From positions 28,555,325-28,619,324 of the forward strand of contig NC_087071.1 in assembly GCF_963678635.1 (NCBI RefSeq): a stretch of DNA of 64,000 nt, in the 5' to 3' direction. The notes beneath the pieces are model-generated. The model did not search any database, was not told the DNA's origin, and saw only the letters and a program-made list of their open reading frames with translations. The translations under genes and the position numbers were made by a program. Shown here piece after piece: positions 52,618 through 63,975 of the stretch; within the stretch, counting starts at the first letter, position 1; every line of letters starts with the position of its first letter. The DNA is from Symsagittifera roscoffensis (taxonomy: Eukaryota > Xenacoelomorpha > Acoela > Convolutidae).

Positions 52618-53640
52618 AGTCGCGCCGCGGGTTAGTCGTAATGTCAATCTTTTCTTAAGTCGCGCCACTGAAGTTTTTGCTTAAGTCAGGCCGGTAAAGT
52701 TTTTTTTGATCAAGAGAACACTGGCCGCGCGGCTTGAGACAGGATGTTAGCGACGCGACTTAAAAAATGAATTACGCACCGCAATTGAAAAAAAGAGCCA
52801 GTGGCGCTAATTCGGAAAAGAATTTAGCGGCGTGATTTAGACGCTAAAAACATTTAGCGGCGCGAGCTTTGAACACTTTTTGGCAGGACTTGAGAAAAGA
52901 CTGACAGTGCGGTTTAAGAAAAGACTTACAGCTAGGCTTAAGAAAAGACTGACGGCAGGACCTAAGAAAAGAACTTATCGATGCGCCTTAAGAAAGACTG
53001 TCAGTAGAACTTAAGAGAAGACTGACGGCGATCATTAAAAAAGACAAGAACGCGACTTAAGAAAAAGATTTAGCGGTTGTGGTTTGGAAAAAGACTTAAT
53101 TGGTGGTACTTAACGAAAAACTGACGGCGCGAGTAAGGAAAAGATTGAAGATGCGACTTAAAAAAAAGACAGACGTCGCGTGTTAAGAGAAGACTGACGG
53201 TGCGACTCAAGAGAAGACTGTCGGCAGCACTTAAAAAAGACTGACAGCGAGCATTAAGAAAAAGCAGACGGCGCGACTTAAGAAAAGAAAATTAAGCGGC
53301 GTGACTTAGAAAAGAGTTTTTAGCGGCGGGATTTAAGAAATGACTTTCGGTGACGCGATTGAAAAAAAAAGAACACTTTAGCGATGTTTCTTAAGAGATG
53401 ACTAACGATGCGACTTAGAAAAAATTTTACCGAAGCAAATTAAAAAGTACGGGCGGCCCGACTTTAGAAAAAACTTCAGCGGCGCGACTTAAAGAAAACT
53501 GACAGCAGGACTTTAGAAAAGACTTCAGCGGCGCGACTTAAAGAAAAACTGACAGCACCGTTTATGAAAAGATTTTAGCGGCGCAACTTAACAAAATACC
53601 GCTAGCGCGCCTCAAAAAAAACTTTTCTTCTCAGTTGCTC
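52618..53640. repeat. Degenerate minisatellite, unit ~28 bp
   Basis: The motif GCGGCGCGACTTAAGAAAAGACTGAC recurs with variation more than thirty times. It is GC-rich against an AT-rich background and runs directly towards the family C repeat, whose other copy also begins with GTCGCGCCG and CTTAAGTC. Confidence 0.8.
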
Positions 53641-53769
53641 CGGTCCAGAATTGGCAAACTTCAGTCGCACCAGTCGCGATGGTTCTATGAGCCACGCCGC
53701 TCGCTGTGGTGTTTTTAAGTCGCGGTGGTCTCGAATTGGTAACTTTTGGTCGCGCCGATCTGGAATTGC

Positions 53770-54050
53770 CAAAACTGGGTCACATTTTTCATAAGTCGCG
53801 GATCTGTACCCGGAGGATTCAAAGGGAAGAACCGTTCATTTTTCCATTTAGTAATTGCAATTTGAGTGCCAAAAGCTTCAAATGGTTTAATTTCAGTTAC
53901 AGATGCCAAATCAATTTGTAACAAGCCATGAACTTTTGTTTGTTCTTTTCTTCGACGTAATCTGCACCTACACTTGTTTTTTCTAATTGTAACCCATTCT
54001 GGTGTGGAAAAAAATAGGCCTGGAAAAAAAACATGAATCCCTTAATCAAT
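53770..54050 (+). repeat. Family C dispersed repeat, copy 2
   Basis: See copy 1 at 42572-42880; same words in the same order, beginning at the end of the minisatellite. Confidence 0.75.
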
Positions 54051-54160
54051 ATTAATTTTCCAACATGAATTTTATTTTTCCAACCGGTTTCCATTTTAAC
54101 CGGTTTCCATTTTTCCAACCGGTTTCCATTCCAATACTTTAATGAGTGTTTGTTTCACAG

Positions 54161-54484
54161 CCCCTGCTGCACCGCAAAACCTGATAATTGATCATCTCTC
54201 AGATCTACAATCCATTGATGTCAATTTTGATTATTCTGAAAGTGCAGAAATCAAAGGATTTCAAATTCAAGTTCACGAGCTAGACGAGGAGGGCGATCCA
54301 AATTATTCTTCTGAGAATATTCTAGAAGACAGTTCTATATCCTTACCTATACATTTGAATCCAGATGTGCAGACATATCGACTGAAACTTGCTAAATTTG
54401 CATCAGCATACAAAATTATTGTCAGGAGTGAGAGCATAAACGGGCAAATTAGTATACGTTTTGCCAGCCAGAATATCATAACAG
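54161..54484 (+). CDS. Receptor gene exon R: FN3 domain
   Basis: Acceptor TTGTTTCACAG, donor ACAG|GTTGGT; 324 nt, phase 1 to 1. APAAPQNLIIDHLSDLQSID is a standard FN3 start; AEIKGFQIQVHEL is the C strand and FASAYKIIVRSES the F strand. Confidence 0.9.
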
Positions 54485-56157
54485 GTTGGTTATTTCAATC
54501 AACTTTTTTTAAATCGCCTCCTCGAAAAAATCTTAGATTCGCCCCTGATTTCAATGTTAACTGTTCTTAATGTTTCTCAAACGGTAATTGAACACTGTAA
54601 TTACAAAAATTAGAATTTATTTCAAACTCAGAGGAAATATATAAATGATTGAGCCAATTGCAAAACTTTTATTTTAGTTTAGAAGAAATGAGAAGACTTT
54701 ATTTTTAAATGTCACAGAAAAAAAATTGGAAGCAATTATATTGCGTGCGCTGTTTTTAAGCCACGTTTTCTTACCTAAAAAAAATATAAGGAATCAAGTA
54801 CAGGGGCGGATCTAAGATTTTCTAGAGGGGGGGGGGAGCTTCAAACAATTTCGAAAAGTTTTTTTTAGGACGACCAATTGATTTTCTGAGCTTTCTTAAA
54901 TCACTATAAAGACCCCATTTTTACCAAGATTTCTGCGCCGCAGGCAAGTTTTGAAAAACCGGCCAAAAAGGCGTTTTTAGGCATTTTTCGAATGTTTTGA
55001 CCCTAAAAATCGCGTTTTCTCGGCGCGCGGTCCCTCTTCAAAATTAGTACATTTTGCGCCAAAGGCGCCTTTAGAAAAATTTTAAGTTCATTGAGACAAA
55101 AATGGATATCTCAAACTAGTACAAAGGGGGACCCTTTGGATCGGCAAGGGGTCAAATCCCTGCGGTGGGGGAGCGTCCGCCCACTCCCCCCTAAATCCGC
55201 TGGTGATCAAGTGTCATATATCATTATGAATCCGTATTAGCCGCAACTTGGATTCCAAAAAAAAACAATTGAAAAACTCGTCTCAGTTTTTGGAAATTGG
55301 ATTGATATTTTTGAATCAAATATAGTAACAAAAACTAAGAGCTCCAGTTATCAAAAATTGTTCGATAGAAAAATTTGATGACACTACGTTTAATATATGC
55401 TAGATAAATTGCAGATAAATTGTTTTTCAAAATTTCTTGTTTTTCAACCTTGTGTTTTTTCCGATTAATTTTTGCGATGATAACTGTGTTAGTTTTTTTG
55501 GGCTGCTTATACAGCAACCGGATAGACAGGTTAAATTTGGGATTTATCACAATATAAGCTCTAAAAATATAAAACTTTCGCTTGCCCACTTTATTAATCA
55601 TAATCTGCAACCAAACTATTGTCAACTAGGATTGAGTAAGAAATGTGGGCAATCATTTTTAGTCGTGATTCAAGCTGAAAAAAAATTTCAAATGTTTTAC
55701 TCAGCGCTGCAGCTTAGTTTCCATAGTTGTAGATGGGATATTCTCTACTAAGATTACACCAGTCAGCTAATCTTCACGTAAAGTGTAATATTAGGGCTGA
55801 CTTATTCCGTCAAAATTAATCAAAACTTTTTCCTATACCATCTTTTTCAAAAAAAAAATAGATAAATTCATTGGTACTTCAACTGGGTCAATTGTTTTTC
55901 AGATTTCAATTTAAGAAAAATGCTTTAATATGTAGAGGATTCCAATGTGGGTTTCTTTCTAGTTTAAAGCTTAAAATAGTTTCTTTGTTTATTATTCTTG
56001 GGTTTAGGAGCTTAAGTTCATATCCTGTGAATAGAAACTATGGCAAAAAAGGCAAAACTTCATTTTATATTTTTCAATAACACTATCACGCCTTGATATT
56101 TGTTTATTTTAAAAAATATTTTATGACGGAACTATTCAGTTCTAATTAGTTTTTCAG
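54485..56157 (+). other. Intron with a MITE-A copy
   Basis: MITE-A 54801-55205; 55210-56150 shows no recognised feature, and the open frames there look random. Confidence 0.6.
54801..55205 (+). mobile_element. MITE-A copy with target duplication
   Basis: Starts CAGGGGCGGATCTAAGATTT, ends CCCCCTAAATCCGCTGGTG. Flanks ATCAAGTA (54793-54800) and ATCAAGTG (55206-55213) match at 7 of 8 positions. Confidence 0.85.
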
Positions 56158-56342
56158 GACTCCCGCAAAGAGAGATCGCGTTAACAGAGTTGTCAAGGAG
56201 CGAGGATAGTTTATGTTTTCTGTGGGAAACAGTCAATGGGACAAACAGAGGAATTGTGAACAAACTGCGCACTGTTTTGGTCCAAGATAACAGCTTCCTT
56301 CGACAAAGCGAGTCTTCAAGCGTGTCTATTGAATCGACAGAG
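56158..56342 (+). CDS. Receptor gene exon S: FN3 first half
   Basis: Acceptor TAGTTTTTCAG, donor GAG|GTGTGT, phase 1 to 0. LPQREIALTELSRSEDSLCF then LWET gives the FN3 A-B strands and tryptophan. Confidence 0.8.
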
Positions 56343-57552
56343 GTGTGTGAAAAATCATGACCTGAGTCGAGGTTTGCGTTTTTTTTAATCAAAACCGAGC
56401 AACCCCTGAAGCTGAACACAAAATCGAAACTTAAAGTCGAGCACAAAAAATTGAAACATAAAGTCAAACACAAAGTCAAAATAAAAATTCGAAAACAAAT
56501 TCGACTCAATAAAATGTACAAAATTTGAAAAAGTTATTTACATTTTCCAATTTTTTTGATGTTTTACCTGAACTTCGGCTCAACGATTTGTCTTTCTTCC
56601 AGAGAGCTGCCTTTAGCAGCAGTCACATGAGGAGAAATTTTCACCGCAGCGCAAACCATAAGTTTCATGGGTTTCCTTCAAAAAATTGAGATGTAATGTT
56701 CTGTTTATAGAAAACCTAGCTTTAATTTTTATTTGAAATATTATAATTAAAAAACAAAATATTTCAACAATATTATTTGTTTTTTTTTTAAATCTTTTGA
56801 TCGTAAATTTAAAAGGAAAAAACTTTATTGTGCGATCTAATCAAAGAATTTTTTTTTTCGTTTTTTTGGGGCACATTCACATTTCAGCACTTATTATGCT
56901 TTTGATCTGGTGATTGATTATTTCAAAATTTTTAAGTTTATTATGCTTTAATTACCTAATTGAACGTGGTAAAAACATGTATCAGTTGGGTCGAACTCAA
57001 TTTTCGAAATTTTCTTCGTTCAATTTTGGTCAAACAAATGTTCCTCGGTCGAAATTTAAAAAAAACCATCGGTCTGTCCCGGTAAAAATGTTTTCCTGGG
57101 TCGAAAACGGTCAAAGTGTTTTTCCCCGCTCGAAACCTTTCTCTTTGGTCGAACGTAGTCAAAACATGGATGATTTGATTCAAATCAGACTGGTTTTTAG
57201 TCGAGTCCGTCAACACAGAAATGTTAAAAAACATCGGCTAGGGAAAGTTTCGGGAAATTTAATTGTTTTTATGCAAATATGATGTTCTAGAATAGTTCAC
57301 TTAAACACACTATTATATTTTTCATCTATTTTGTAGATTTTTACTAACTGTTTTTACTTTTATCTCCGTTAAGACCTACAATCGGTGTTAGTTCCTCTCT
57401 GTCTATTTTTTGACAATGACTGTTATAACACCCAAACTGTATCTTTGATCGATGTCTCATATCAATCAATGATAATGCTTTTGTTGATCGATTCATTATT
57501 AATTTTTTTGATCGGTGCATTTTTTAATGTTTTTGACACTGCGATGTTTCAG
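56343..57552 (+). other. Intron with weak tandem motifs
   Basis: Loose repeats of ACATAAAGTC.A.CACAAA (56420-56500) and GGTCGAA...GGTCAAA (56960-57190). No transposon recognised. Confidence 0.5.
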
Positions 57553-57700
57553 CACGGATTTGGTCTGAAGTGCATCCAATATGTAAGAAATTACACTCAA
57601 GACAGACTAACTGTGCAACTGCACTTTTGGAGGGAGCATACAGCAACTAGCTTGAAAACAACTGCCTCAATCAACCAGTTCAGCATCGCTCCTCAAGAAG
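57553..57700 (+). CDS. Receptor gene exon T: FN3 second half
   Basis: Acceptor GCGATGTTTCAG, donor GAAG|GTATCT, phase 0 to 1, matching exon S. Contains CIQYVRNYTQDRLTVQLHFW and three glycosylation sites or near-sites. Confidence 0.8.
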
Positions 57701-60696
57701 GTATCTTTGAATACTTTCGAGATTTTTACGTAGGAGAGAGTTGTACACATACAATAAGTTAATGAAACTGCTTATGAACAGAAATACTCGCCAAGGATCA
57801 CGCAAAAAGCTATAAAAGCTTGTCGATTACTTCTAACGGTTGCAGATTGATTTACATAAAATTATCGCAGTTCTAAGTTGATAAAAATATCTGATTCTTC
57901 GTTTTTTGATATAAAATAGTGTGCCCTTTGTCCCCTGACTTTTCTCTGACTGTTTTAGATTTTATCGGCTTTTTTGAGTATTTGGCATATAGTTGATGTT
58001 TTTTCAGCTTTTTCTGTTTATCTAGTCCGTTTTTCTCCTCATCTGGCGATTACTTTTAACTGTTACATTTTTTGTCGAATTTTGATAGCATTGTTGTTCT
58101 TCTTGATGAAATTTGATTCGATTTTTTGGCTTTGTTTTATGTCAAATGGAATACTATGTTGTGCTCTTTTATAAAAAAAAAACGGTGCAATCTTATCTAC
58201 CACATGTCAAAGTTTTCTGAACTTGAAGTGAACTCTTTTTAGTTATCAACGCTCAAAAAACTAAGGGAATTCGGCGTCTCGGGTGTTATTGCTTAAAACC
58301 CAATTTGATAAATTTAAAAAATTGTTGGAGGTGTTTTGAACTCCATCAAATATATTGACTCCTGGGATCCAGAAGGCAAACCATAAATGAAGCTGCTTGA
58401 AGGTGAGGCAGACGCATAACATTACACATAAATTATATTAAAAGAAACTTAATTTTGCTAGTCAAGATAGAGGCGGTGGAAAATTTGAAGAACATATTTG
58501 CAATATTTGAACTATTTACAACATTTGAGACTGGTTCAAGCGCACTAAACAAAACCAATACGAGCAGCCTTTTTAGCCTAGCGAAGAAATCTTTTCGAAA
58601 TAAATAGCAATTAGCTTGAAGCTAATCAGTCTGCATTATAGATGTGTTTTGGTTTTTTTATGTACTTAAACATGATTATGTACCTAATATATGAAAGACA
58701 ACTATAATACAGGTTGATTAGCACTCAGCTGATTGCACTTTTTTTCGAAAAAAAGTTGCAATGTCTGTTTAAAGCCTTGATTGTTTATAATTGTTTTAAA
58801 TAAAATCTTTGTTAAACATCAGTGTTCCGACTCAGGGGCGGATCTAGGATTTTCTCGAGGGGGGGGGGGGCGAATTTTCCAAAATTTTGACGACCTTTTT
58901 TTTTTTTAGGTCGACCAAATTGATTTTTCGATTTTTCGAGCTCTCCCAAAGCACTGTTTTGCCCCTATTTTGGTAAAGTTTTCTGCGTCGCAGGCAAATT
59001 TTTGAAAAAACTGTCATTTTTTTCGTTTTTGGGAACTTTTTGAAAAATTTTGACAAAAAAATAGCGTTTTTTTGGCGCGCGCTCCCCCTCAAAGTTAGTA
59101 TATATTGGCGCCAACGGCGCCTTTAGAAAAATTTTAGGGTCAGTCGGCCAAAAAGGGATTTCTGAAAAAGTATCAAAGGGGGGACCCTTTGGGTCGGCAG
59201 GGGGTCGAATCCCTGAGGGGGGGAGGCGTCCGCCCCCCCCCCCTAAATCCGCCCCTGTTCCGACTTCAGAAGAATTTGTACACGGAGAATAAAATGACGA
59301 AAAATTTCTTGGAGTGCTTTTTTTCTCCACGCAATTTTCTAGCTAGAAATTTTTGACCGACTTTTTTATATCATCCAAAAAGTAATGTTGTTATGAGTCG
59401 AAGATGAAAAAGATATTTCACCTGTGATAAAGCTATGCTGGTCTAGTGATTGCCAGTTTGAGATAATTAACCCGGGATATTACAGGCAACATTAACGAGT
59501 AGTTGAAGTATTGATCCATCTTAAAACTAGTTTCAAACTGAATTGAGGCCTGCAACTTGGCCAATTTATGATATTTTTGCTATCTGCGAAATAATTTATA
59601 TCATTCTTTATATAGTGTGCGGGGGTATGATTTTTATGAAAAAAACTCGAAAAAAAATAAAAACATAAAAAAGCTCACCATTTTTCAGAATACAAAACTC
59701 CATAGAACTTTGCCCTGATTCGAGAAGTCGCGAGACATGGGTCTTTCACACTCATTTTTGAACTAATAGAAGTGTCAAAAAAGTCTTTAGACTTTCAAAA
59801 AATGGTCGAAGAACGTCTGTTTTCCCAGAATAAAGAAAATAATTGCAAGAAACCTGCATAAAAATTCGGGGACAAAAAAGTTGCCAATTGAACTGGACCA
59901 AAACTGTTGTGGGAAGGTTTACAAAATGGAAAGTTTCTCTTGTTTATCGGATTTTTTTCGTTTGTCAAATGTTTACCTAAAGATAGAAAAAGAATTGTTA
60001 AAAAATTCGAAGCTTCGCGATGAAACAAACTGCTGTTTGATTTATTTTGCAATTTCGGTTGAACTGAATGCTCTTATTGGTTTGATACTTTGAATTAATT
60101 CATCTCGCTATAGAGCGGAGACTTGAAGGTTTCGACTGAACATTAATGTCCTGATGAATGTCTTTTCGACAAAAAATTATGATAAGCTTAGAATTTGATA
60201 AAAATGAGTATTTTCTCGTTATTTTACCCCTAGTTAATTTAGACAAAGTAGATCTACTCGATTGACCTAAAAGATCTAGAAAGAATTTTAAAAATTTGTT
60301 ACTTTTTGAATATCCACTCTTATTCGTCTCTCAAGAAAAACATAGACCCGCCCCTAGCTTCCTAGAAAACCCAAAAACAAAACACACTTATTAAATATCC
60401 CAAGTGTCTTTTATAATAGAAGTTTGAAGTACAAGGGTTTGAGTTCATTTTGTGATTAAAAGAGGCATCTCCAGTTCTCAAAACTTTTCAATCCTAAAAT
60501 GTTCTTCGAAATCAAGTGTTGAGGTTTTTGTGAAATTCCTTTGATTTTAATAATGTTTTTTTTTCATAATAAACCATTTTTCTTGGATTAAATTTCTAAG
60601 GAGAAATAAAATTTTTAGGAATTTTTATGTATCCTATTTATTAATTGTCTCGACACAGTTTGTGAATATTTTTGTTCACCTAGGTTTTTTTTTCAG
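57701..60696 (+). other. Intron with best-preserved MITE-A
   Basis: MITE-A 58833-59257 and a degraded family B copy about 59320-59760 (ATTAACCCGGGATATTAC, TTTGCCCTGATTCGAG). Remainder AT-rich and unassigned. Confidence 0.6.
58833..59257 (+). mobile_element. MITE-A, reference copy (425 bp, hAT-type)
   Basis: Starts CAGGGGCGGATCTAGGATTT and ends CCCCCCTAAATCCGCCCCTG, inverted ends of about 16 bp. Perfect 8-bp duplication TTCCGACT at 58825-58832 and 59258-59265. Inside: CTGCGTCGCAGGC, GGCGCGCGCTCCCC, GGCGCCAACGGCGCC and GGGTCGAATCCCTGAGG. The 8-bp duplication and CAG start fit the hAT superfamily. No coding capacity. Confidence 0.92.
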
Positions 60697-60806
60697 AAAT
60701 CAACTTCAACCTTGACATCAAAATGAACTGTCAAACAAACAGCTGCATTCTCACTATCATGGCAGAGCCTTTTCAGCAATTGAAAAAACTCGACTTCAAA
60801 TGCAAG
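60697..60806 (+). CDS. Receptor gene exon U: last FN3, first half
   Basis: Acceptor TTTTTTTTCAG, donor CAAG|GTTTGT, phase 1 to 0. Encodes INFNLDIKMNCQTNSCILTI, cysteine-bearing strands. Confidence 0.75.
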
Positions 60807-60876
60807 GTTTGTTGCTAGGGGTTAGAATACAAAAACCTATGTATAAATGAAAAAGTTTTCATAATATTTTAACCAG

Positions 60877-61075
60877 ATTTTCGAGAGTGAAGTTTTGGAT
60901 GGCAAAAATTTGGTTCAACAAATTGAACTAGAGGGGTCAAACTGTGAGACGGAGCTCGATTCGTGCACTTACACTCTGTCGGATTTGACGCCAGATACGC
61001 ACTATAATTTCGAAATGAAACCATCTCTTTTCGGAAAAGAAATGCCTCATATATTCAACGAGCAATTTCACACAA
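60877..61075 (+). CDS. Receptor gene exon V: last FN3, second half
   Basis: Acceptor ATTTTAACCAG, donor ACAA|GTAAGC, phase 0 to 1. CTYTLSDLTPDTHYNFEMKP is a clear FN3 E-F motif. The intron before it is only 70 nt. Confidence 0.85.
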
Positions 61076-61379
61076 GTAAGCAACTAACTTTTACCATTAC
61101 TGATTATACGAATGAGCAATAAATGATATAGATTTGCACCAAATTCGAGCTTAAAAAATTAGCCGGCTTACCAGCTAAAAAACATCTAATACTCCTGGAA
61201 AGAAAACACAATTAATGAAAGAGTGTTTGAGTTTCATTTTCTAGCAAAGTCATTGCAAAAGTTAAAACTATTCAGCGCGGGTTTTTTTCACCAACTTCAT
61301 TTTACCTCAATTTCACTTTTCTTCCAGAAGTTTTGTTTCTTTTTCTTCTAATCGCGATAAAACATATTTTGATTTTCAG
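61076..61379 (+). other. Intron, no feature
   Basis: 304 bp of AT-rich sequence; nothing recognised. Confidence 0.5.
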
Positions 61380-61500
61380 AAAAGGCAGACGAAGGAAACG
61401 TTCTGGTCATCATAATCATCGTCGTTGCATCAATCACACTCCTCATTCTAGTAGTTGTAGCAACTGCTTACCTGTTGCATTATATGCGATCCAATAAAAA
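61380..61500 (+). CDS. Receptor gene exon W: transmembrane segment
   Basis: Acceptor TTTTGATTTTCAG, donor AAAAA|GTAAAC, phase 1 to 2. After KADEGN comes a run of about 28 hydrophobic residues (VLVIIIIVVASITLLILVVV onward), then HYMRSNK, a basic stop-transfer. This fixes the type I orientation. Confidence 0.92.
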
Positions 61501-63063
61501 GTAAACATTTTTTTGCACTTTTCGTTCTAATGTTCTTAAATCTTTTAAAATCACTCAAGAGTTCAAATATGCGAGAAATTATTCAATGATATTTTAGCTC
61601 GATTAAAATGCTGCTCAGTGATGAAAAATTTTGTTCTCATTCTGCAAACTTTTTGTTTCTTCACCATCTTTGGGAAGAAACAAATTATTTCAAGATTAAT
61701 TGTAAAAAACGAAGTGACTTTCACTTGATTAGATTTTGATGGCTTTTTGTCAGGAAAGTGCTCTCAAAATGCTCTAGTAACTACAGAACTCTGGTCATAC
61801 ATGTTAGTACATTTATAAATGCACAGGAATATTTATGCTGCCGTTTTTTGAGTTCAATTCAATTTCGTCTAATAAAATAGCGCAACAAAGATAAGAGAAT
61901 TCGGTTTCGAAAGTGGATTTTAGTTTTTAGATTTTTTAGTGGAAAAAAAGATACCCTTTGATACAGTTTTCATAAAATTGGCTAATTTTATCAATTTTTA
62001 TCAATTATAAATTAAATGAAAATCAAACAGTCCTACGCTGATTTGTTTGTTTTCATGAAATTCGGAAATTTAATTTTCAATATTCAAAATTGGTATGAAA
62101 ATGTTGTACACTTTTTTCTGCTTCTAAAATTGCAACCTTCTCAATCATTCAAAAAAACTTTAACAAGCCAAACAAACGTGTTCATTTAGTTTTTGCGGAC
62201 TTTTGTTTTGTTTTTATTTTATATGAAAACTGCAAATTTGATAGAAGTTGTTTTTTTTTGTCGGTCCGACTTTCAGTTTTTGGTTTAATTCAACTCGTTG
62301 GACTCATGGAAGGTCAATAACATTCTCAAGTATCACAATTGTAATAAGCGGGAAGATTGGAGCCCATTTTTTTCAAATAAATTAGTCCATATAATTTTTC
62401 GAAATTGGTTTAACGTTTTCGAAATTTCAATCGAAGGAAATTTTGATTTTCAAGTTTTTGTTCCGACCATTGAAATTAGGAAGGAACTTTGGATACGGGC
62501 CTCTTTTTCATTTTTTTTTGTTTTCCACGCAAAATCAGCTACCACAATTAATCATCGGACAAAATTTTCACGGTGTAGAGAAAAACCGGAAAGAAAATTT
62601 TGATTTTTAGTCTAATTTTGAGCTAATTAGTAAGATAGTTAATAATTGCAAAAGCTTATTTAAGATTAATTTAAGCTGTGAAAACTTAGGAGTCAAAAAC
62701 TTGAAAACTCAAAAAAAAATTGAAAAAAAAAACTCAAAAAAAAATTCGAAAAAATCTAGTCGTTTTCTAGTCATTTTTCTTCAAAAACTGTTTTCCAATT
62801 CATTTATTTTACTATGACTCTCAAATATGCCTAAGTTTTATTATTTCCTGGAGATTTTTTCATCACAACATGCAGAAAAAGACGACACTAATTTAGGAAA
62901 ACTTTTATATATTTTTTTAAGACTGTGTTCGGAACATTATGTGCTATTTGCCCAGTAACCGGCTATCCTTGTTTTTAGATGTCTTTGATTGTCGTTTTTC
63001 ATTCAAAGATTCATTCTTGAAAGCAGAAAAAAATATTTAAAAATTAAAGCTTCTTTTTTTCAG
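61501..63063 (+). other. Intron, no recognised feature
   Basis: AT-rich; the open frame at 62298-62603 has no recognisable pattern. Confidence 0.5.
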
Positions 63064-63147
63064 ACCCAGAGATGAAGCAAAAACTGACCAACCAACACAT
63101 TCAACTTACGACAATATATACTTTGACAATCAACCCAATTTGTATGA
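63064..63147 (+). CDS. Receptor gene exon X: juxtamembrane tail
   Basis: Acceptor TTTTTTTCAG, donor TATGA|GTGAGT, phase 2 to 2. Encodes PRDEAKTDQPTHSTYDNIYF then DNQPNLYE. The tyrosines in YDNI and LYE are candidate phosphorylation or SH2-binding sites (Y-x-N). Confidence 0.85.
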
Positions 63148-63975
63148 GTGAGTACCTTTCATATTTGACTCGAATTTTTCAATTTGTTGAATTTTGTCCA
63201 TTCTGGTTATCATCAAATTTTTTTTTATTTCAAGTATTTACATATATTCTCAAGCAGCCTAAGGGAGCGTGATCGTGCTTCCTGTAGGAATCCTTTATTT
63301 TTAAGTAAAAATTTGACATTATGGGTCCTCAAACTTCACAAGAGCTCGGCGATTGGGTTTTAACAGATAAAAGGTCTCAGACTTCGTAAAAATGACTCTT
63401 TTTAAAGCCTGCTTTTAAACGTTTGCTTTTAAGATCCATTTGATTTTACATTAGTTGCTAATTTTTATCTTTCGAAAAAATATACGCTTTTTGGTGGTTA
63501 GAATGAAGTAATGAAAAAATAAAGGAGTCAATTTTGGAAGCGCTGCTCAACTATTGGTATTAGCAAGTTAGTTCCTTTAATCATGCACGGGTAATTAATG
63601 AAAATTATCGTGAAAGTGCTTTTCACAGAGTGCGGGTGCCCAACCCGCACTGAAGTTTCTCGGATAAAAATACATTATATTGAAAAAATATTGCGGAAAA
63701 TGTTACCATTATAATTGATTATGTGTAACCAATTTAAGCAACATTTTCTGTTATAATCGAAAGAAAATAGATTATTTGCATCAAGAATACATTGCCTTGT
63801 AATTCCGCTAAAATAAATTTTTATCTCCACATAATCTCAATAATCGCAGCAAAAACCATTGCTATCGCCATAAAATTGCAGTAAAATCTAAGACCCAAAA
63901 CATCAATTATGTTGTCAAAAAAATGGATTTTAATGTCTGAAAAACTGACTTTTTCTCTTCTTTTCTCATTTTTAG
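63148..63975 (+). other. Intron with family D end
   Basis: Two family D tips face each other at 63629-63651; sequence after it resembles the family D end. Otherwise unassigned. Confidence 0.55.

Larger units (their letters stand above)
51948..54160 (+). other. Intron with a 1-kb minisatellite
   Basis: A TAATCGATTAT cluster at 52030-52075, the degenerate minisatellite 52618-53640 and family C copy 53770-54050, then a short ACCGGTTTCCATT tandem at 54080-54130. Confidence 0.65.

Noticed and set aside
62298-62603. 101-codon frame before the last exons
   Set aside because: No domain, no phase-compatible splice sites, AT-rich composition like the intron.
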